Assembly: GCF_035917995.1 (NCBI RefSeq)
Contig: NZ_CP109131.1
Coordinates: 992,001-1,056,000 of the forward strand
Length of the DNA: 64,000 nucleotides
Reading direction: 5' to 3'
Origin: Streptosporangium sp. NBC_01755
Lineage (GTDB): Bacteria > Actinomycetota > Actinomycetes > Streptosporangiales > Streptosporangiaceae
Under the pieces are notes generated by a model, which saw only the letters and a program-made list of their open reading frames with translations, made no database searches and was not told where the DNA came from. Position numbers and translations under genes: made by a program. Shown here one piece after another: positions 7,980-16,394 of this stretch. How positions within the stretch are numbered: position 1 is the first letter of the stretch; each line of letters starts with the position of its first letter.

Positions 7980-9778
7980 GACGGCCGCCCTTCTTCCGCG
8001 GGCCCGCTGCTCGTGGGGGTCGCTGTGGTCGTGCGGGCGCGGCGGCGGTTCCGGTGCGGACGGTTCTCCAGCAGCCGGGTGCACATGCGGTCGGCCAACG
8101 CCGCGATGGTGAGCGACGGGTTCGGGCCCACCGGTCCCGGCATGGCCGCGCCGTCGGCGACGTACAGGCCGGGCAGGCCGAACACGGCGTTGTACGGGTC
8201 GCACACGCCCTCGGTCCTGTTGTGGCCGATGGCGGCGCCACCCAGCGGATGCACGGTGATGATCTTCCGGAAGAACCAGAGCGGGTTGTCCACGTACCGG
8301 GCGTCCAGCGCGTCGGCGATGTCGCGCATGGTGCGCCGGACCCGGGCGAAATACTCCGTGCTCGTCTCGGTCGTCCAGTCCACCTGCAGGCGCTCGCCTC
8401 GCAGCCGCATCACGCCATCCGGCACGTCGCGGCCGATGCCGAGCAGGGGCAGCGAGCCCGCCGACAGCGTTCCGTCCCCGATCAGGCGCGCGATCTCGCT
8501 GCTCAGGCTGGTGTCAGGGGTGCCGAACAGCCGGGCCATCAGCGCCCGCATCGCGAACTCGCCCGCCCGGAACACCGTGCGCGTCACGTCCGCGCTCTCG
8601 GCCAGCCAGTCGACGAACCCCGGGTACCCGCCGTCCTGCACGTAGAAGCCCCGCCCCATGACGTCCGGGCGGTCCAGCCGGTCGGGGACGAACATCGAGC
8701 TGGTGATCACCGGCCCGCGGCTGGCCTCCAGCGCGCTGCCGGAGCCTTTCTTCGGGAGCAGGAAGGTGAGCAGGTCGCCGTTGCCGGAGTAGCGCCTGCC
8801 GAGCGCGGGCAGGTTGAGTCCCGGCAGGGTGCGGTGGTTGCGCAGCAGCAGGTACGTCGTGCCGTACGTGCCCGCACCGAGAATCAGCAGGTCACAGGTG
8901 ATCGTGCGGAGCGGCAGCGCATGCGTGTCCGTGCGGCGGCCTTCGTTCGCCTCGTCGTGCTCGACGTAGGTGACCTCGTATCCGCCGCCGTCCCGTGCCT
9001 GCAGGCCGCGTACCTCGCAGCGGGTGCGGATGTCGGCGCCCGCCGCCTTCGCGCCCGCCGCCTTCGCGGCCGACAGGTACGTGTGGTCGAGCGTGTTCTT
9101 CGCCCCGTCGTTGCAGCCGATGTCGCACTCCCCGATCAACCGGCAGGTACGGCGGGGCAGCCCGTGCAGGTTGCCGTACTCCGCGTCTTTGATCGGCAGC
9201 CCCAGGCCGGGCGGTTCCTCGGGCCCCGCCGAGAAGCTGACCGCGAGCGGCGGTAGCTCCCATTCCAGCCCCAGGTTCTTGGCCGCCAGCCGCATCGCCA
9301 GGGTCTTGCGCGTGTCGGCGTACGCGGGGGCGTGCAGCGGATAGCGGGTGGCGCCCAGCATGCGTTCCACGGCCTCGTAGTGGGGCTCCAGGTCGTCCCT
9401 GGTGACCGGCCACGTCTCGTACCCGCCGCCGGGCAGCGACTCGCGCCTCACAAACCACCGCTCTTCCTTCCTGAGCAGCACGTTCGCGTAGATCAGCGAG
9501 CCGCCGCCCAGCCCGCTGCTCACCACGGAGTCGAACCCGTTGAACGTCCAAATGTCGAACAGGCCGTGCAGCCCCTCGCTCGGATCCCAGAAGTTCCTGC
9601 TCATCTCCTGTGGCGTGCGGGCGAAGCTCCCGGGCGGGTACGCGCGGCCGCGCTCCAGCACGACCACTCGCAGGCCGGCCTCCGCCAGCCGGTAGGCGGA
9701 CACGGATCCGCCGAATCCGGAGCCGACCACCACGGCGTCGACGTGTTCAGTGGACGGTGTCAAAGGCTCGGCACTCAT
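7976..9778 (-). CDS. GMC-family FAD oxidoreductase (cholesterol-oxidase-like)
   Basis: A 600-residue protein. ATG at 9778 has GGAGGG six bases upstream and overlaps the preceding stop as ATGA. The N-terminal VVVGSGFGGSVSAYRLAEAG is the FAD-binding Rossmann motif, and the C-terminal HPLGGAAIGHN and GPNPSLTIAALA regions are GMC signatures including the candidate active-site His. A Cys-rich stretch (CRLIGECDIGCNDGAK) is typical of the cholesterol-oxidase-like branch. It probably oxidises an alcohol group of a hydrophobic substrate; sterol specificity cannot be shown from sequence alone. Confidence 0.9.
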   Translation of the reverse strand: MSAEPLTPSTEHVDAVVVGSGFGGSVSAYRLAEAGLRVVVLERGRAYPPGSFARTPQEMSRNFWDPSEGLHGLFDIWTFNGFDSVVSSGLGGGSLIYANVLLRKEERWFVRRESLPGGGYETWPVTRDDLEPHYEAVERMLGATRYPLHAPAYADTRKTLAMRLAAKNLGLEWELPPLAVSFSAGPEEPPGLGLPIKDAEYGNLHGLPRRTCRLIGECDIGCNDGAKNTLDHTYLSAAKAAGAKAAGADIRTRCEVRGLQARDGGGYEVTYVEHDEANEGRRTDTHALPLRTITCDLLILGAGTYGTTYLLLRNHRTLPGLNLPALGRRYSGNGDLLTFLLPKKGSGSALEASRGPVITSSMFVPDRLDRPDVMGRGFYVQDGGYPGFVDWLAESADVTRTVFRAGEFAMRALMARLFGTPDTSLSSEIARLIGDGTLSAGSLPLLGIGRDVPDGVMRLRGERLQVDWTTETSTEYFARVRRTMRDIADALDARYVDNPLWFFRKIITVHPLGGAAIGHNRTEGVCDPYNAVFGLPGLYVADGAAMPGPVGPNPSLTIAALADRMCTRLLENRPHRNRRRARTTTATPTSSGPAEEGRPS

Positions 9779-10674
9779 CGTCCCTCCTTCAGGATGAAGG
9801 CACGCAGCCACTGCAGATAGCTGTTGCGCAGGCTGCGCGCGAACAACAGCCCGAACGTCCCCAGCACGCGGGCCGCCTCGACCGGCGAGGCCACGTTCGT
9901 GGCGCGCATCGACAGCAGCAGCGCCACCAGGTCGGCGCCACCCAGCCGCAGCACCCCGGCCCCCACCACCTCGCCGCCGACGTCGGGTCCCCGGTGCAGC
10001 CGCACGTCGAGCGTCGTCGTGTCGGGCCACAGGTCCAGGCCCAGGTCGTCGCGTACGTTCTTGCGCCCGGCCAGGTAGTACGCCTGCCCGCCGTACGAGA
10101 ACGGCGCCTCGTACACCAGCAGCGTGAGGTCGGGCCGCCCGGACGGCGCGAAGAGCCGGAACACCCCGTCGTGGAACGGGATGCGGTGTTCGACGCCCGG
10201 CAGTTCGACCTCCCCGCGCAGGGTCCCGTGGTGGAGCGGGTCGGCGACGAAGGCGTCGATGTCGGCGATCGTGACGGTGGCGCGCAAGGTGAGCCGCCAC
10301 CGGGTGCGGCGGCCCGCGCGGGCGCCCTCGTGCGGATCCGCATAACCCATGGCGAAATATCCGGACATCTTCTCGTGGAAGGTCAACCCAGCGCCCGCGT
10401 CAACCTGCTCGGGCACGCTGCGCTCGGGCAGCACCGGCGCCCGCCTGGCGGCCACGGCCGTCGCCCCTGCCCGTCGCGTCGCCGCCGACCGGCCGCCCGC
10501 CGCGGCCGTTGTCGCCCGGATGCCGTCCGTGGCGGTCGTCGCACGGTCGCGTGCGATCGTCGCACGGTCGCGTACGGTCGTCGCCGCCGCTCGGCTCGCG
10601 GGCTTCTGCCGCGTCGGCGCGGGGACTGCCGCGCCACTCGGGTCCTCGTCGCGCCGGTGTGCTCTGGCGGCCAT
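9775..10674 (-). CDS. GMC-oxidoreductase-associated accessory protein
   Basis: A 299-residue protein. Its stop overlaps the GMC gene start (ATGA), and its start is six bases after the preceding stop. The first ~95 residues are low complexity (Ala/Arg/Thr-rich). The remainder (from LTFHEKMSGYFAMGY) resembles, from memory, a domain found alongside GMC/cholesterol-oxidase-type enzymes. It has no catalytic motif I recognise. Tight coupling suggests it works with the GMC oxidoreductase, perhaps as a partner subunit or substrate-binding domain (inference). Confidence 0.65.
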   Translation of the reverse strand: MAARAHRRDEDPSGAAVPAPTRQKPASRAAATTVRDRATIARDRATTATDGIRATTAAAGGRSAATRRAGATAVAARRAPVLPERSVPEQVDAGAGLTFHEKMSGYFAMGYADPHEGARAGRRTRWRLTLRATVTIADIDAFVADPLHHGTLRGEVELPGVEHRIPFHDGVFRLFAPSGRPDLTLLVYEAPFSYGGQAYYLAGRKNVRDDLGLDLWPDTTTLDVRLHRGPDVGGEVVGAGVLRLGGADLVALLLSMRATNVASPVEAARVLGTFGLLFARSLRNSYLQWLRAFILKEGR

Positions 10675-10680
10675 GGGCGA

Positions 10681-12099
10681 TCATCCCTTCCGCGGCTTGC
10701 CGGGGACCGGCTCGGTGGCGTGCTCGGCGTACCGGGCGTTCGGGTCCAGCAGTCGCCGCCGTTCCGGATCGCTGCTGGTGCGTGAATGCATGTACCGGAA
10801 GCCGCCGTGGTCGATGACGATGTCGTCGACCCGGTCCACCAGGCGTTCGAGGATCTTCTCGGTCATCTGCTCGGGGTTGACACCGACGTAGAGCATCAGC
10901 TCGCAGTGCCGCTTGGTCTCGTCCCCTCTCGACAGGTACGCCGAGCGGATCGCCTTCACGTACACGGAGATGAACGTGATCCCCCCGCTGGCGCGCCGCT
11001 CCTCGACGGCGGCCTCGTACAACTGCCTGAACAGCGACTCGTAGCGCTCGGCCGGGGCCAGGGCGACGAGCATGCGGGTCGGGTCGCCGACGGTGGAGTC
11101 GAGCACCTGGTCGGTGAAGCGCTCGATGTTCTTGCCGCTGGCGTAGGCGGGGCTGAGCATGATCGTCGCCATGCCGAGGTACTTGACGATCTCGTCCACC
11201 ACCGAGGGCAGGCGGCCCGCCCAGTAGCCGAGGAACCGCTGGTAGCCGTAGGCGACGTTGTTGAGGAGTGATTTGAGCGGGTTCTGCGGGGTCTCGTGAT
11301 AGGAGGAGAACTGGCCGAGCCGCAGCGGCCCGGCCGGGGTCGGGAAGTCGGCCCAGACGCCGCGCTCCATCAGCGCGTCGCCGGGGTCGCGGATCAGCTC
11401 GCCGGAGCGGCGGATGTAGTCGTCGAGATTCGTGGTGAGCAGCCGGTCGTTCTTCAGCACGGTCCGGTGCTTGTCGACGCGGACGATCGCGACCGTGAGC
11501 CAGGTGATCATGCCGTGCCTGCCGGTGCCCGCCAGGACGCGGTGGAAGCGGTCCGGGTCGCGCTCGCGGCCGCAGATGTGCGCCTCGCCGTCCCAGTCGA
11601 CGTACTCCAGCTCGGTGACGGTGTCGACGAACAGCCCGTACCGGTGGGACGCGGGGCTGATGCCGCCGACGGATGCGAAGCCGCCGGCCGTGATGTGGTC
11701 GTGGTCGCCAATGATCGACAGCCCCCAGCCGCGCCGCGCGAGGTGCGCGTCCACGTCGGCCAGGACGGCACCGCCCTGCATGGTGCAGAACGCCTGGCGC
11801 TCGTCCACGTTGATGATCTCGTTCATCCGGTCGGTCAGCAGGACCGTGGCGCCCTCGCCGGTGACGAGATTGTTGCTGGAATGGCCGTGGCCGCGGACGA
11901 TCAGCCGCTCGCCGCGGTCACGGGCCTCGCGCACGGCTCTGACGACGTCGTCGGTGTCGCGCGGCAGGTAGACCCTGAACGGCCAGCGCGGCGGGACGCC
12001 CGGGTCGGCGACGCGCTCCCAGTCGTAGGCGAGACTGAGCAGCGTGCCGTGCTGGAAGGCCTCGTGGCTGGTGGGCCGGTAGGTCTGGGACACGGTCAC
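10681..12099 (-). CDS. FAD-linked oxidase (PCMH/VAO type)
   Basis: A 472-residue protein. GTG at 12099 overlaps the upstream stop as GTGA, with a run of G residues as ribosome-binding site. The N-terminal PCMH domain is recognisable by FRVYLPRDTDDVVRAVREAR, then LIVRGHGHSSNN and GGFASVGGISPASHRYG, the FAD-pyrophosphate binding pattern of the vanillyl-alcohol-oxidase superfamily. The C-terminal half resembles sugar-lactone/alcohol oxidases of that group. It is predicted to be cytoplasmic. It lies between a hydrolase and the GMC oxidoreductase, so it probably performs a second oxidation in the same pathway. Confidence 0.85.
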   Translation of the reverse strand: MTVSQTYRPTSHEAFQHGTLLSLAYDWERVADPGVPPRWPFRVYLPRDTDDVVRAVREARDRGERLIVRGHGHSSNNLVTGEGATVLLTDRMNEIINVDERQAFCTMQGGAVLADVDAHLARRGWGLSIIGDHDHITAGGFASVGGISPASHRYGLFVDTVTELEYVDWDGEAHICGRERDPDRFHRVLAGTGRHGMITWLTVAIVRVDKHRTVLKNDRLLTTNLDDYIRRSGELIRDPGDALMERGVWADFPTPAGPLRLGQFSSYHETPQNPLKSLLNNVAYGYQRFLGYWAGRLPSVVDEIVKYLGMATIMLSPAYASGKNIERFTDQVLDSTVGDPTRMLVALAPAERYESLFRQLYEAAVEERRASGGITFISVYVKAIRSAYLSRGDETKRHCELMLYVGVNPEQMTEKILERLVDRVDDIVIDHGGFRYMHSRTSSDPERRRLLDPNARYAEHATEPVPGKPRKG

Positions 12100-13190
12100 G
12101 CCCCCTGACGCTTGAGAAAGTCGGTCATTACCGGGAAGACGTCCTGGTGGCAGTTCTTGCCCATGAAGACGTCCTGGTGGCCGTAGCCGGGGAAGACGAC
12201 GAGCTCGTGGCGGCCCGGGGCGACGGCGTTGAGCCGGTCGTGGCAGACGACGTTGGAGTCGGCGAAGACGCGGTTGCGGTCGCCCGTGGTCAGTAGCACG
12301 GGGGTGGTGATCTCGGCGGCGTTCGCCAGGTAGTCGCCCGGCAGGGCGCTGTGCCGGGGGTCCCGCGGGTCGTACTTCACCGCGCGGCCTGCCCGGACCA
12401 TCTTGAGCACGTGCCGGTAGTAGTGGAGGCCGGTGGCGCCGTACAGGTCGCCGCTGCGGGCGTGGGTGATCGCGTGCAGCTTGTCGTGGCCGTAGAGGGC
12501 GGGCCAGCCGGTGCCCCACATGAGGCTCAGCATGTGGCAGGAGGACTCATCGCATTCCGGGTGGAACAGGTCCACCGCCTTCGAGAACAGCCACCCGCGG
12601 GTGAGCGCCGGCTCCTCGCCCCACTTGGGGTCCAGGTAGGGGAAGCCGAGGACGTACTCCATGAACGCCGGCGCCACGGTCAACTTGAGCTGCGACCAGG
12701 CGGGCACCCTCGGGGTGAGCGCGGCGCTGTTGGCGATGACGCCGGCGATGCCGTCCACCGCCCCGCCGAACAGGCTCATCATGAACGACACCGAGCCCAG
12801 GCAATGCGCGATGACGTGCACCCGCCGGTCCCCCACCTCCGCGCGCAGTGTGCGCAGCGCGGCCGGGTAGTCGAACAGCGCGATGTCGTCCATGGTGAAG
12901 CGGTGCATCGAGCGGTTGTACGGGTGCCGGTTGCTCATCCGGTAGTCCAGCGTCCACACGTCCGGGTAGCCGTTGTCCAGGAGGTAGCGGACGAGGTTGG
13001 GGTGCTCGGGCATGATGAACATGTCGCTGGAGGTCGTCAACCCGTGGATCACAAGGACGACGTCGCCGGACGGCTCCCTGAGGAACCTGAGCATGCTCAG
13101 CCCCAGGCCGTCCTGGGTGGTGAACGGATGCGTGCTCGTCCGCGCGTCGGGGACGCCGTCGAGGGTGAACATGGGGATGCGGCGCGTCAT
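12096..13190 (-). CDS. Alpha/beta hydrolase with Cys in the nucleophile position
   Basis: A 364-residue protein. ATG at 13190 is chosen because GGAGA lies eight bases upstream; another ATG at 13214 has a weaker site. The fold is shown by VVLVIHGLTTSSDMF (oxyanion loop), a nucleophile elbow VIAHCLGSVSF, an acid region LLTTGDRNRVF and a terminal His in FPGYGHQDVF. The elbow has Cys where most family members have Ser, as in dienelactone hydrolase. It is the first complete gene of the operon, with a 4-base overlap to the FAD oxidase. Confidence 0.8.
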   Translation of the reverse strand: MTRRIPMFTLDGVPDARTSTHPFTTQDGLGLSMLRFLREPSGDVVLVIHGLTTSSDMFIMPEHPNLVRYLLDNGYPDVWTLDYRMSNRHPYNRSMHRFTMDDIALFDYPAALRTLRAEVGDRRVHVIAHCLGSVSFMMSLFGGAVDGIAGVIANSAALTPRVPAWSQLKLTVAPAFMEYVLGFPYLDPKWGEEPALTRGWLFSKAVDLFHPECDESSCHMLSLMWGTGWPALYGHDKLHAITHARSGDLYGATGLHYYRHVLKMVRAGRAVKYDPRDPRHSALPGDYLANAAEITTPVLLTTGDRNRVFADSNVVCHDRLNAVAPGRHELVVFPGYGHQDVFMGKNCHQDVFPVMTDFLKRQGA

Positions 13191-13239
13191 GGCATTTTCT
13201 CCGCGATCGGACATCTCGGCCTCGCCTTGGCTTTCGTGA

Positions 13240-13617
13240 TCGACTCCCTGACGGCGCCAACAGCAACGGCCCCCTGCTGACCAGTTGCTCCAAGCTGACC
13301 GCGTCGAGAGGATCATTGATGGGCGCCATCGCTTCGAGTTGGGTGGTGTACAGCCCAAGAGAATCCAACGCTTCGTGTTTCTCGGGGTACGGAGGTGACG
13401 GCCCCAGGACGAGATCGATCGCTCCATCCTCCAGCGGACCGATCACATTAATCTCAAAAATATCCTCATGTCGACCTTGATCGCCCAGTACCCGACAGTG
13501 AGCTGTGATCTCATCGCGAAGGGCGAGAAGTGCACGAGAGACGAAGTAGGAATGCCGAGGGAGGAACGCTCTCAGCCGATCTGGCGTAATGTACTCGAAC
13601 TTTTCCTTGCGCGGCAT
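13240..13617 (-). pseudogene. Truncated gene head upstream of the hydrolase operon
   Basis: From ATG 13617 (MPRKEKFEYITPDRLRAFLP...) about 125 residues look like real protein, but the frame then runs antisense-like into the hydrolase gene and becomes Arg-rich shadow sequence near 13240. There is no stop at the proper place and only a weak ribosome-binding site. It is probably the surviving N-terminal part of an unrecognised gene cut by the event that placed the hydrolase operon here. It could also be a short leader gene with a missed stop. Confidence 0.4.
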
Positions 13618-14006
13618 GGCTTCAGCTTCTCAGGGGAGCGAAGATGTTCGCGACAAGAAGAGGAATATCTTCTTTCCCGCCGCGGGAAGATTATTTCTTC
13701 CTACGAAAAAGAAATCCTGCGCGCGAGCCGGGAAAAGCATGTGGGACGTAATTTCTGCTTCATGTTTTAACAGGGGTTGTTTCGGGAGAAAATACAGGTC
13801 GCGGGGCTACCAGGGCCCCGGCACATCGAGGATTCGTCCGGGTTTAATTTCTTTCGGGTTTGATTTCTTTGACACGGCCAAGCGTGAGGTGCAAGCCAGG
13901 TACAGCGGTACGGGCTGGGTAATGGCCGGCCCAGTTCGCGCATGAGGAAGGGCACGGTTCCCGAAGATCAGAGGTCTCTGAAGCCGTCTGATCCAAAGAG
14001 GAAACC
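13618..14006. other. AT-rich junction and ISAs1-type left end
   Basis: About 390 bases without a convincing gene. Bases 13640-13770 are unusually AT-rich (GAAGAGGAATATCTTC, GAAAAAGAAATCC). At 13952-14012 there is an inverted pair GGGCACGGTTCC...GGAAACCGTGCCC just before the transposase start, which fits an insertion-sequence end. Confidence 0.5.
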
Positions 14007-14468
14007 GTGCCCGTCACGCCATCATCGCTAATCGCTGCTGTCGACCGCGAGCAGCTTGAGGAAACGAATGCCGGCTCCTCGGCCCGCCTGGAGCTTCTGG
14101 GCCGGTTCGCCCTGATTACCGATCCGCGCTCGCGGAGAGGGCGACGCCACTCACTGGTCTCGGCCCTGGCGGTGGTGGCCTGTGCGACGGCGGCGGTGGG
14201 CGGCGACTCGCTGACCGCGATCGAGCAGTGGGCCGACAACGCGCCGCAGCAGGTACTGGCCGACCTGAAGGTATGGCGCGACCCGCTCACCGGACGCGTC
14301 AACGACCCACCATCCACCCCGATCACGACTCCGGCAACGGGGCGTCGCCGGGAACGAACCGAGGAAGATCACTATGATCGACTACACGGCCAGGTGGTCC
14401 CTTCCTCGTGGCAACCAGGTGGTCCCATCAAGCTGGCAAGCGACATTCAGGGTAACGCCAACCTTTGA
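14007..14468 (+). pseudogene. ISAs1-family transposase, N-terminal fragment
   Basis: The frame starts at GTG 14007. It contains LLGRFALITDPRSRRGRRHSLVSALAVVACATAAVGG and IEQWADNAPQQVL..L, the DDE_Tnp_1-associated N-terminal domain of ISAs1-type transposases. After about 105 residues similarity ends and unrelated sequence follows, so the catalytic DDE core is absent. The fragment abuts the intact rnpB locus, suggesting the element's end was lost when the 5.9-14.5 kb block was formed. Confidence 0.75.
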
Positions 14469-14474
14469 TCACCA

Positions 14475-14541
14475 GTAATGATTGCTCCGTCGCAGGTCAA
14501 AGCCATAAGGGCGGACGAGTCGGCCTGTAGGCCGGGTTTTG
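14475..14541 (-). repeat. Direct repeat copy B: genuine rnpB 3' end
   Basis: This is the counterpart of 5864-5930. Here it is continuous with the complete RNase P RNA, so it is the functional copy. Left of 14475 the sequence abruptly becomes insertion-sequence remnant. Confidence 0.8.
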
Positions 14542-14914
14542 TTCCTCACTCGCGTGAAGAGGCGACCATCCATCTAGGGCCGTCGTTGCCGACGGCCTCA
14601 AGCGGTCTACCCGCGCGGCTCGGGCGGGCAGCCCTCAGACGTCGCGCGCGGGACGCTCCGGAGAGCGCCCCTTCTTGACCTTGCTCCGGGTGGGGTTTAC
14701 CGAGCCGCCCACGTCACCGTGGGCGCTGGTGGTCTCTTACACCACCGTTTCACCCTTACCTCCCCGCGAGGGGAGGCGGTCTGTTCTCTGTGGCACTTTC
14801 CCGCGGGTCACCCCGGGTCGGCGTTACCGACCACCCTGCCCTGTGGAGCCCGGACCTTCCTCGGCGGGTCTCCGAAGAGACCCGACGCGGCCGCCCGGCC
14901 GGCTCGTCCGCCGT
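14508..14914 (-). ncRNA. rnpB: RNase P RNA (type A)
   Basis: Read on the minus strand, the RNA contains the conserved GAGGAAGGTCCGGGCTCC block, a GGTAAGGGTGAAACGGTG stretch, AGATGGATGGTCGCC, and the 3' AACCCGGCCTACAGGCC. The 5' GGCGGACGAGCCGGCC and 3' GGCCGACTCGTCCGCC pair to form helix P1, which sets both ends to within a few bases. It is the catalytic RNA that matures tRNA 5' ends. It lies 115 bases after the RNase H/phosphatase gene on the same strand. Confidence 0.95.
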
Positions 14915-15029
14915 GTTCCAAGCCTAACGGGTCCCAAGTGGGCTCCAACCGAACGGCAAGTCATCTGCGCTGAAATATGAATCAAGCGGGACGGGACAGC
15001 CGAGTTCCTTCGGACGCGAGACCGCCGGT

Positions 15030-16394
15030 TCAGCGCAGGTGGGAGGTGTCGTTGAACGCCTTCACCACCGCCGGACCGTCGGCGTAGTACTCGATCAGGG
15101 ACAGGGCTGACAGGTCGAGATGCATGCGGTACAACGCGCTGAGGGGAGCGAGCAGCGCGAATCGCAGCAGCATCTTGATCGGCGTGACGTGGGAGACGGC
15201 GAGGATCGTCTTGCCCTCGTAGCGCTCGATCAGCAGGTCCCCGGTCGCCTGGACCCGCCGCGCCGCCTTCCCGAAACTCTCCCCACCCGGCGGCGCGGCG
15301 GACGGGTCCGCCAGCCACGCGGCGAGCTCGTCCGGCCAGCGACGCTGGATCTCGGTGAACGTGTGGCCTTCCCAGTCGCCGAAGTCGGTCTCCCGCAGCC
15401 CCTCCTCGACGACGACCTCAAGACCGGTCCTGGCCGCGACGATCTCCGCGGTGGCGCGGGCGCGCTTCAGCGGTGAGCTGACGATCACCTGGATGCCGTA
15501 CGCCTCCCCCGCCAGCCTGGCGGCGGCTGCCTCGCCCTGGGCGACGCCGTTGGGCGTGAGTTCGGGATCGCCGAGCCCGGAGAACCTGCGCTCGATGGAG
15601 AGCGTCGTCTCACCGTGCCGGAGCAGGTACAGCGAGGTCGCGACCGAGGTAGGCGGGCGCCAGCCGGTGCCGCGCCCCGTGGGCATGGCCGTCCGTGCCG
15701 CCTGCCCCGCCGGCTCCCGGGTGACGACACCGCCACCGGAGTCACCGGCGCCGAGGTCATCGGTGTCGAAGAGGAGAAGATCCTCGGCGGGCCCTCCACC
15801 GGTGAGGGTGGCGGGGGCACCATTCCCGGAGGCGCCGCTGCCGGAGGCGCCGCTGCCGGAGGCAGGGATCTCGGAGACAGCACCACCGGAAGCGCGACTC
15901 CCGGAGGCGCCGCTGCCGGAGGTACGGCCGCCGCTCACTCCCTCGATGGGAGAGGAGGAACCCGAGGATCGCCAGATGCGGCCCTTGGCCGCGGCGTCCA
16001 TGGCCTCGTTGGCCAGGCGGTCGGCGTCCTTGTTCTTCTCGCGCGGGATCCAGCGCCAGGTCACCTTCAGCCGCCTGGCGAGGGCCGCGGCCTCCAGGGC
16101 GAGCGGGCGCAGGCCCTCGTTCTTGACCTTCCACCGGCCGGCCATCTGCTCGATGACCAGCTTGGAGTCCATCCGGACCTCGACCTTCGCGCCGTCTCCG
16201 GCGAGGGCGAGCAGGGCGGCCAGGCCGGCGATGAGTCCTCGGTACTCGGCGACGTTGTTGGTCTGGGTGCCGATCGACTCGGCGGTCTCGACCAGTATCT
16301 GGCCGTCGGCGGCGTCCTTGACGACGGCGCCGTAGCCGGCCGGCCCGGGGTTGCCCCGCGAGCCGCCGTCGGCCTCCATGACGTACAAGGTCAC
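15030..16394 (-). CDS. Bifunctional RNase HI / histidine phosphatase
   Basis: A 454-residue protein. GTG at 16394 overlaps the preceding stop (GTGA). The N-terminal ~145 residues are RNase HI, with acidic catalytic residues in MEADGGSRGNPG, NVAEYRGLIAGL, RMDSKLVIEQMAGRW and NKDADRLANEAMD. The C-terminal ~200 residues are a histidine phosphatase of the CobC/phosphoglycerate-mutase type, with LYLLRHGETTLS, FGDWEGHTFTEI and VSHVTPIK. This two-domain architecture is known in actinobacteria (M. tuberculosis Rv2228c type). The ~100-residue linker is built of Ser/Gly/Ala repeats encoded by short 15-bp units. It should cleave RNA in RNA-DNA hybrids; the phosphatase substrate may be alpha-ribazole phosphate. 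Confidence 0.92.
   Translation of the reverse strand: MTLYVMEADGGSRGNPGPAGYGAVVKDAADGQILVETAESIGTQTNNVAEYRGLIAGLAALLALAGDGAKVEVRMDSKLVIEQMAGRWKVKNEGLRPLALEAAALARRLKVTWRWIPREKNKDADRLANEAMDAAAKGRIWRSSGSSSPIEGVSGGRTSGSGASGSRASGGAVSEIPASGSGASGSGASGNGAPATLTGGGPAEDLLLFDTDDLGAGDSGGGVVTREPAGQAARTAMPTGRGTGWRPPTSVATSLYLLRHGETTLSIERRFSGLGDPELTPNGVAQGEAAAARLAGEAYGIQVIVSSPLKRARATAEIVAARTGLEVVVEEGLRETDFGDWEGHTFTEIQRRWPDELAAWLADPSAAPPGGESFGKAARRVQATGDLLIERYEGKTILAVSHVTPIKMLLRFALLAPLSALYRMHLDLSALSLIEYYADGPAVVKAFNDTSHLR

Noticed and set aside
8054..9256. Long open frames antisense to the GMC oxidoreductase
   Set aside because: High GC gives open antisense frames; they lack motifs, while the minus-strand protein has full FAD and GMC signatures.
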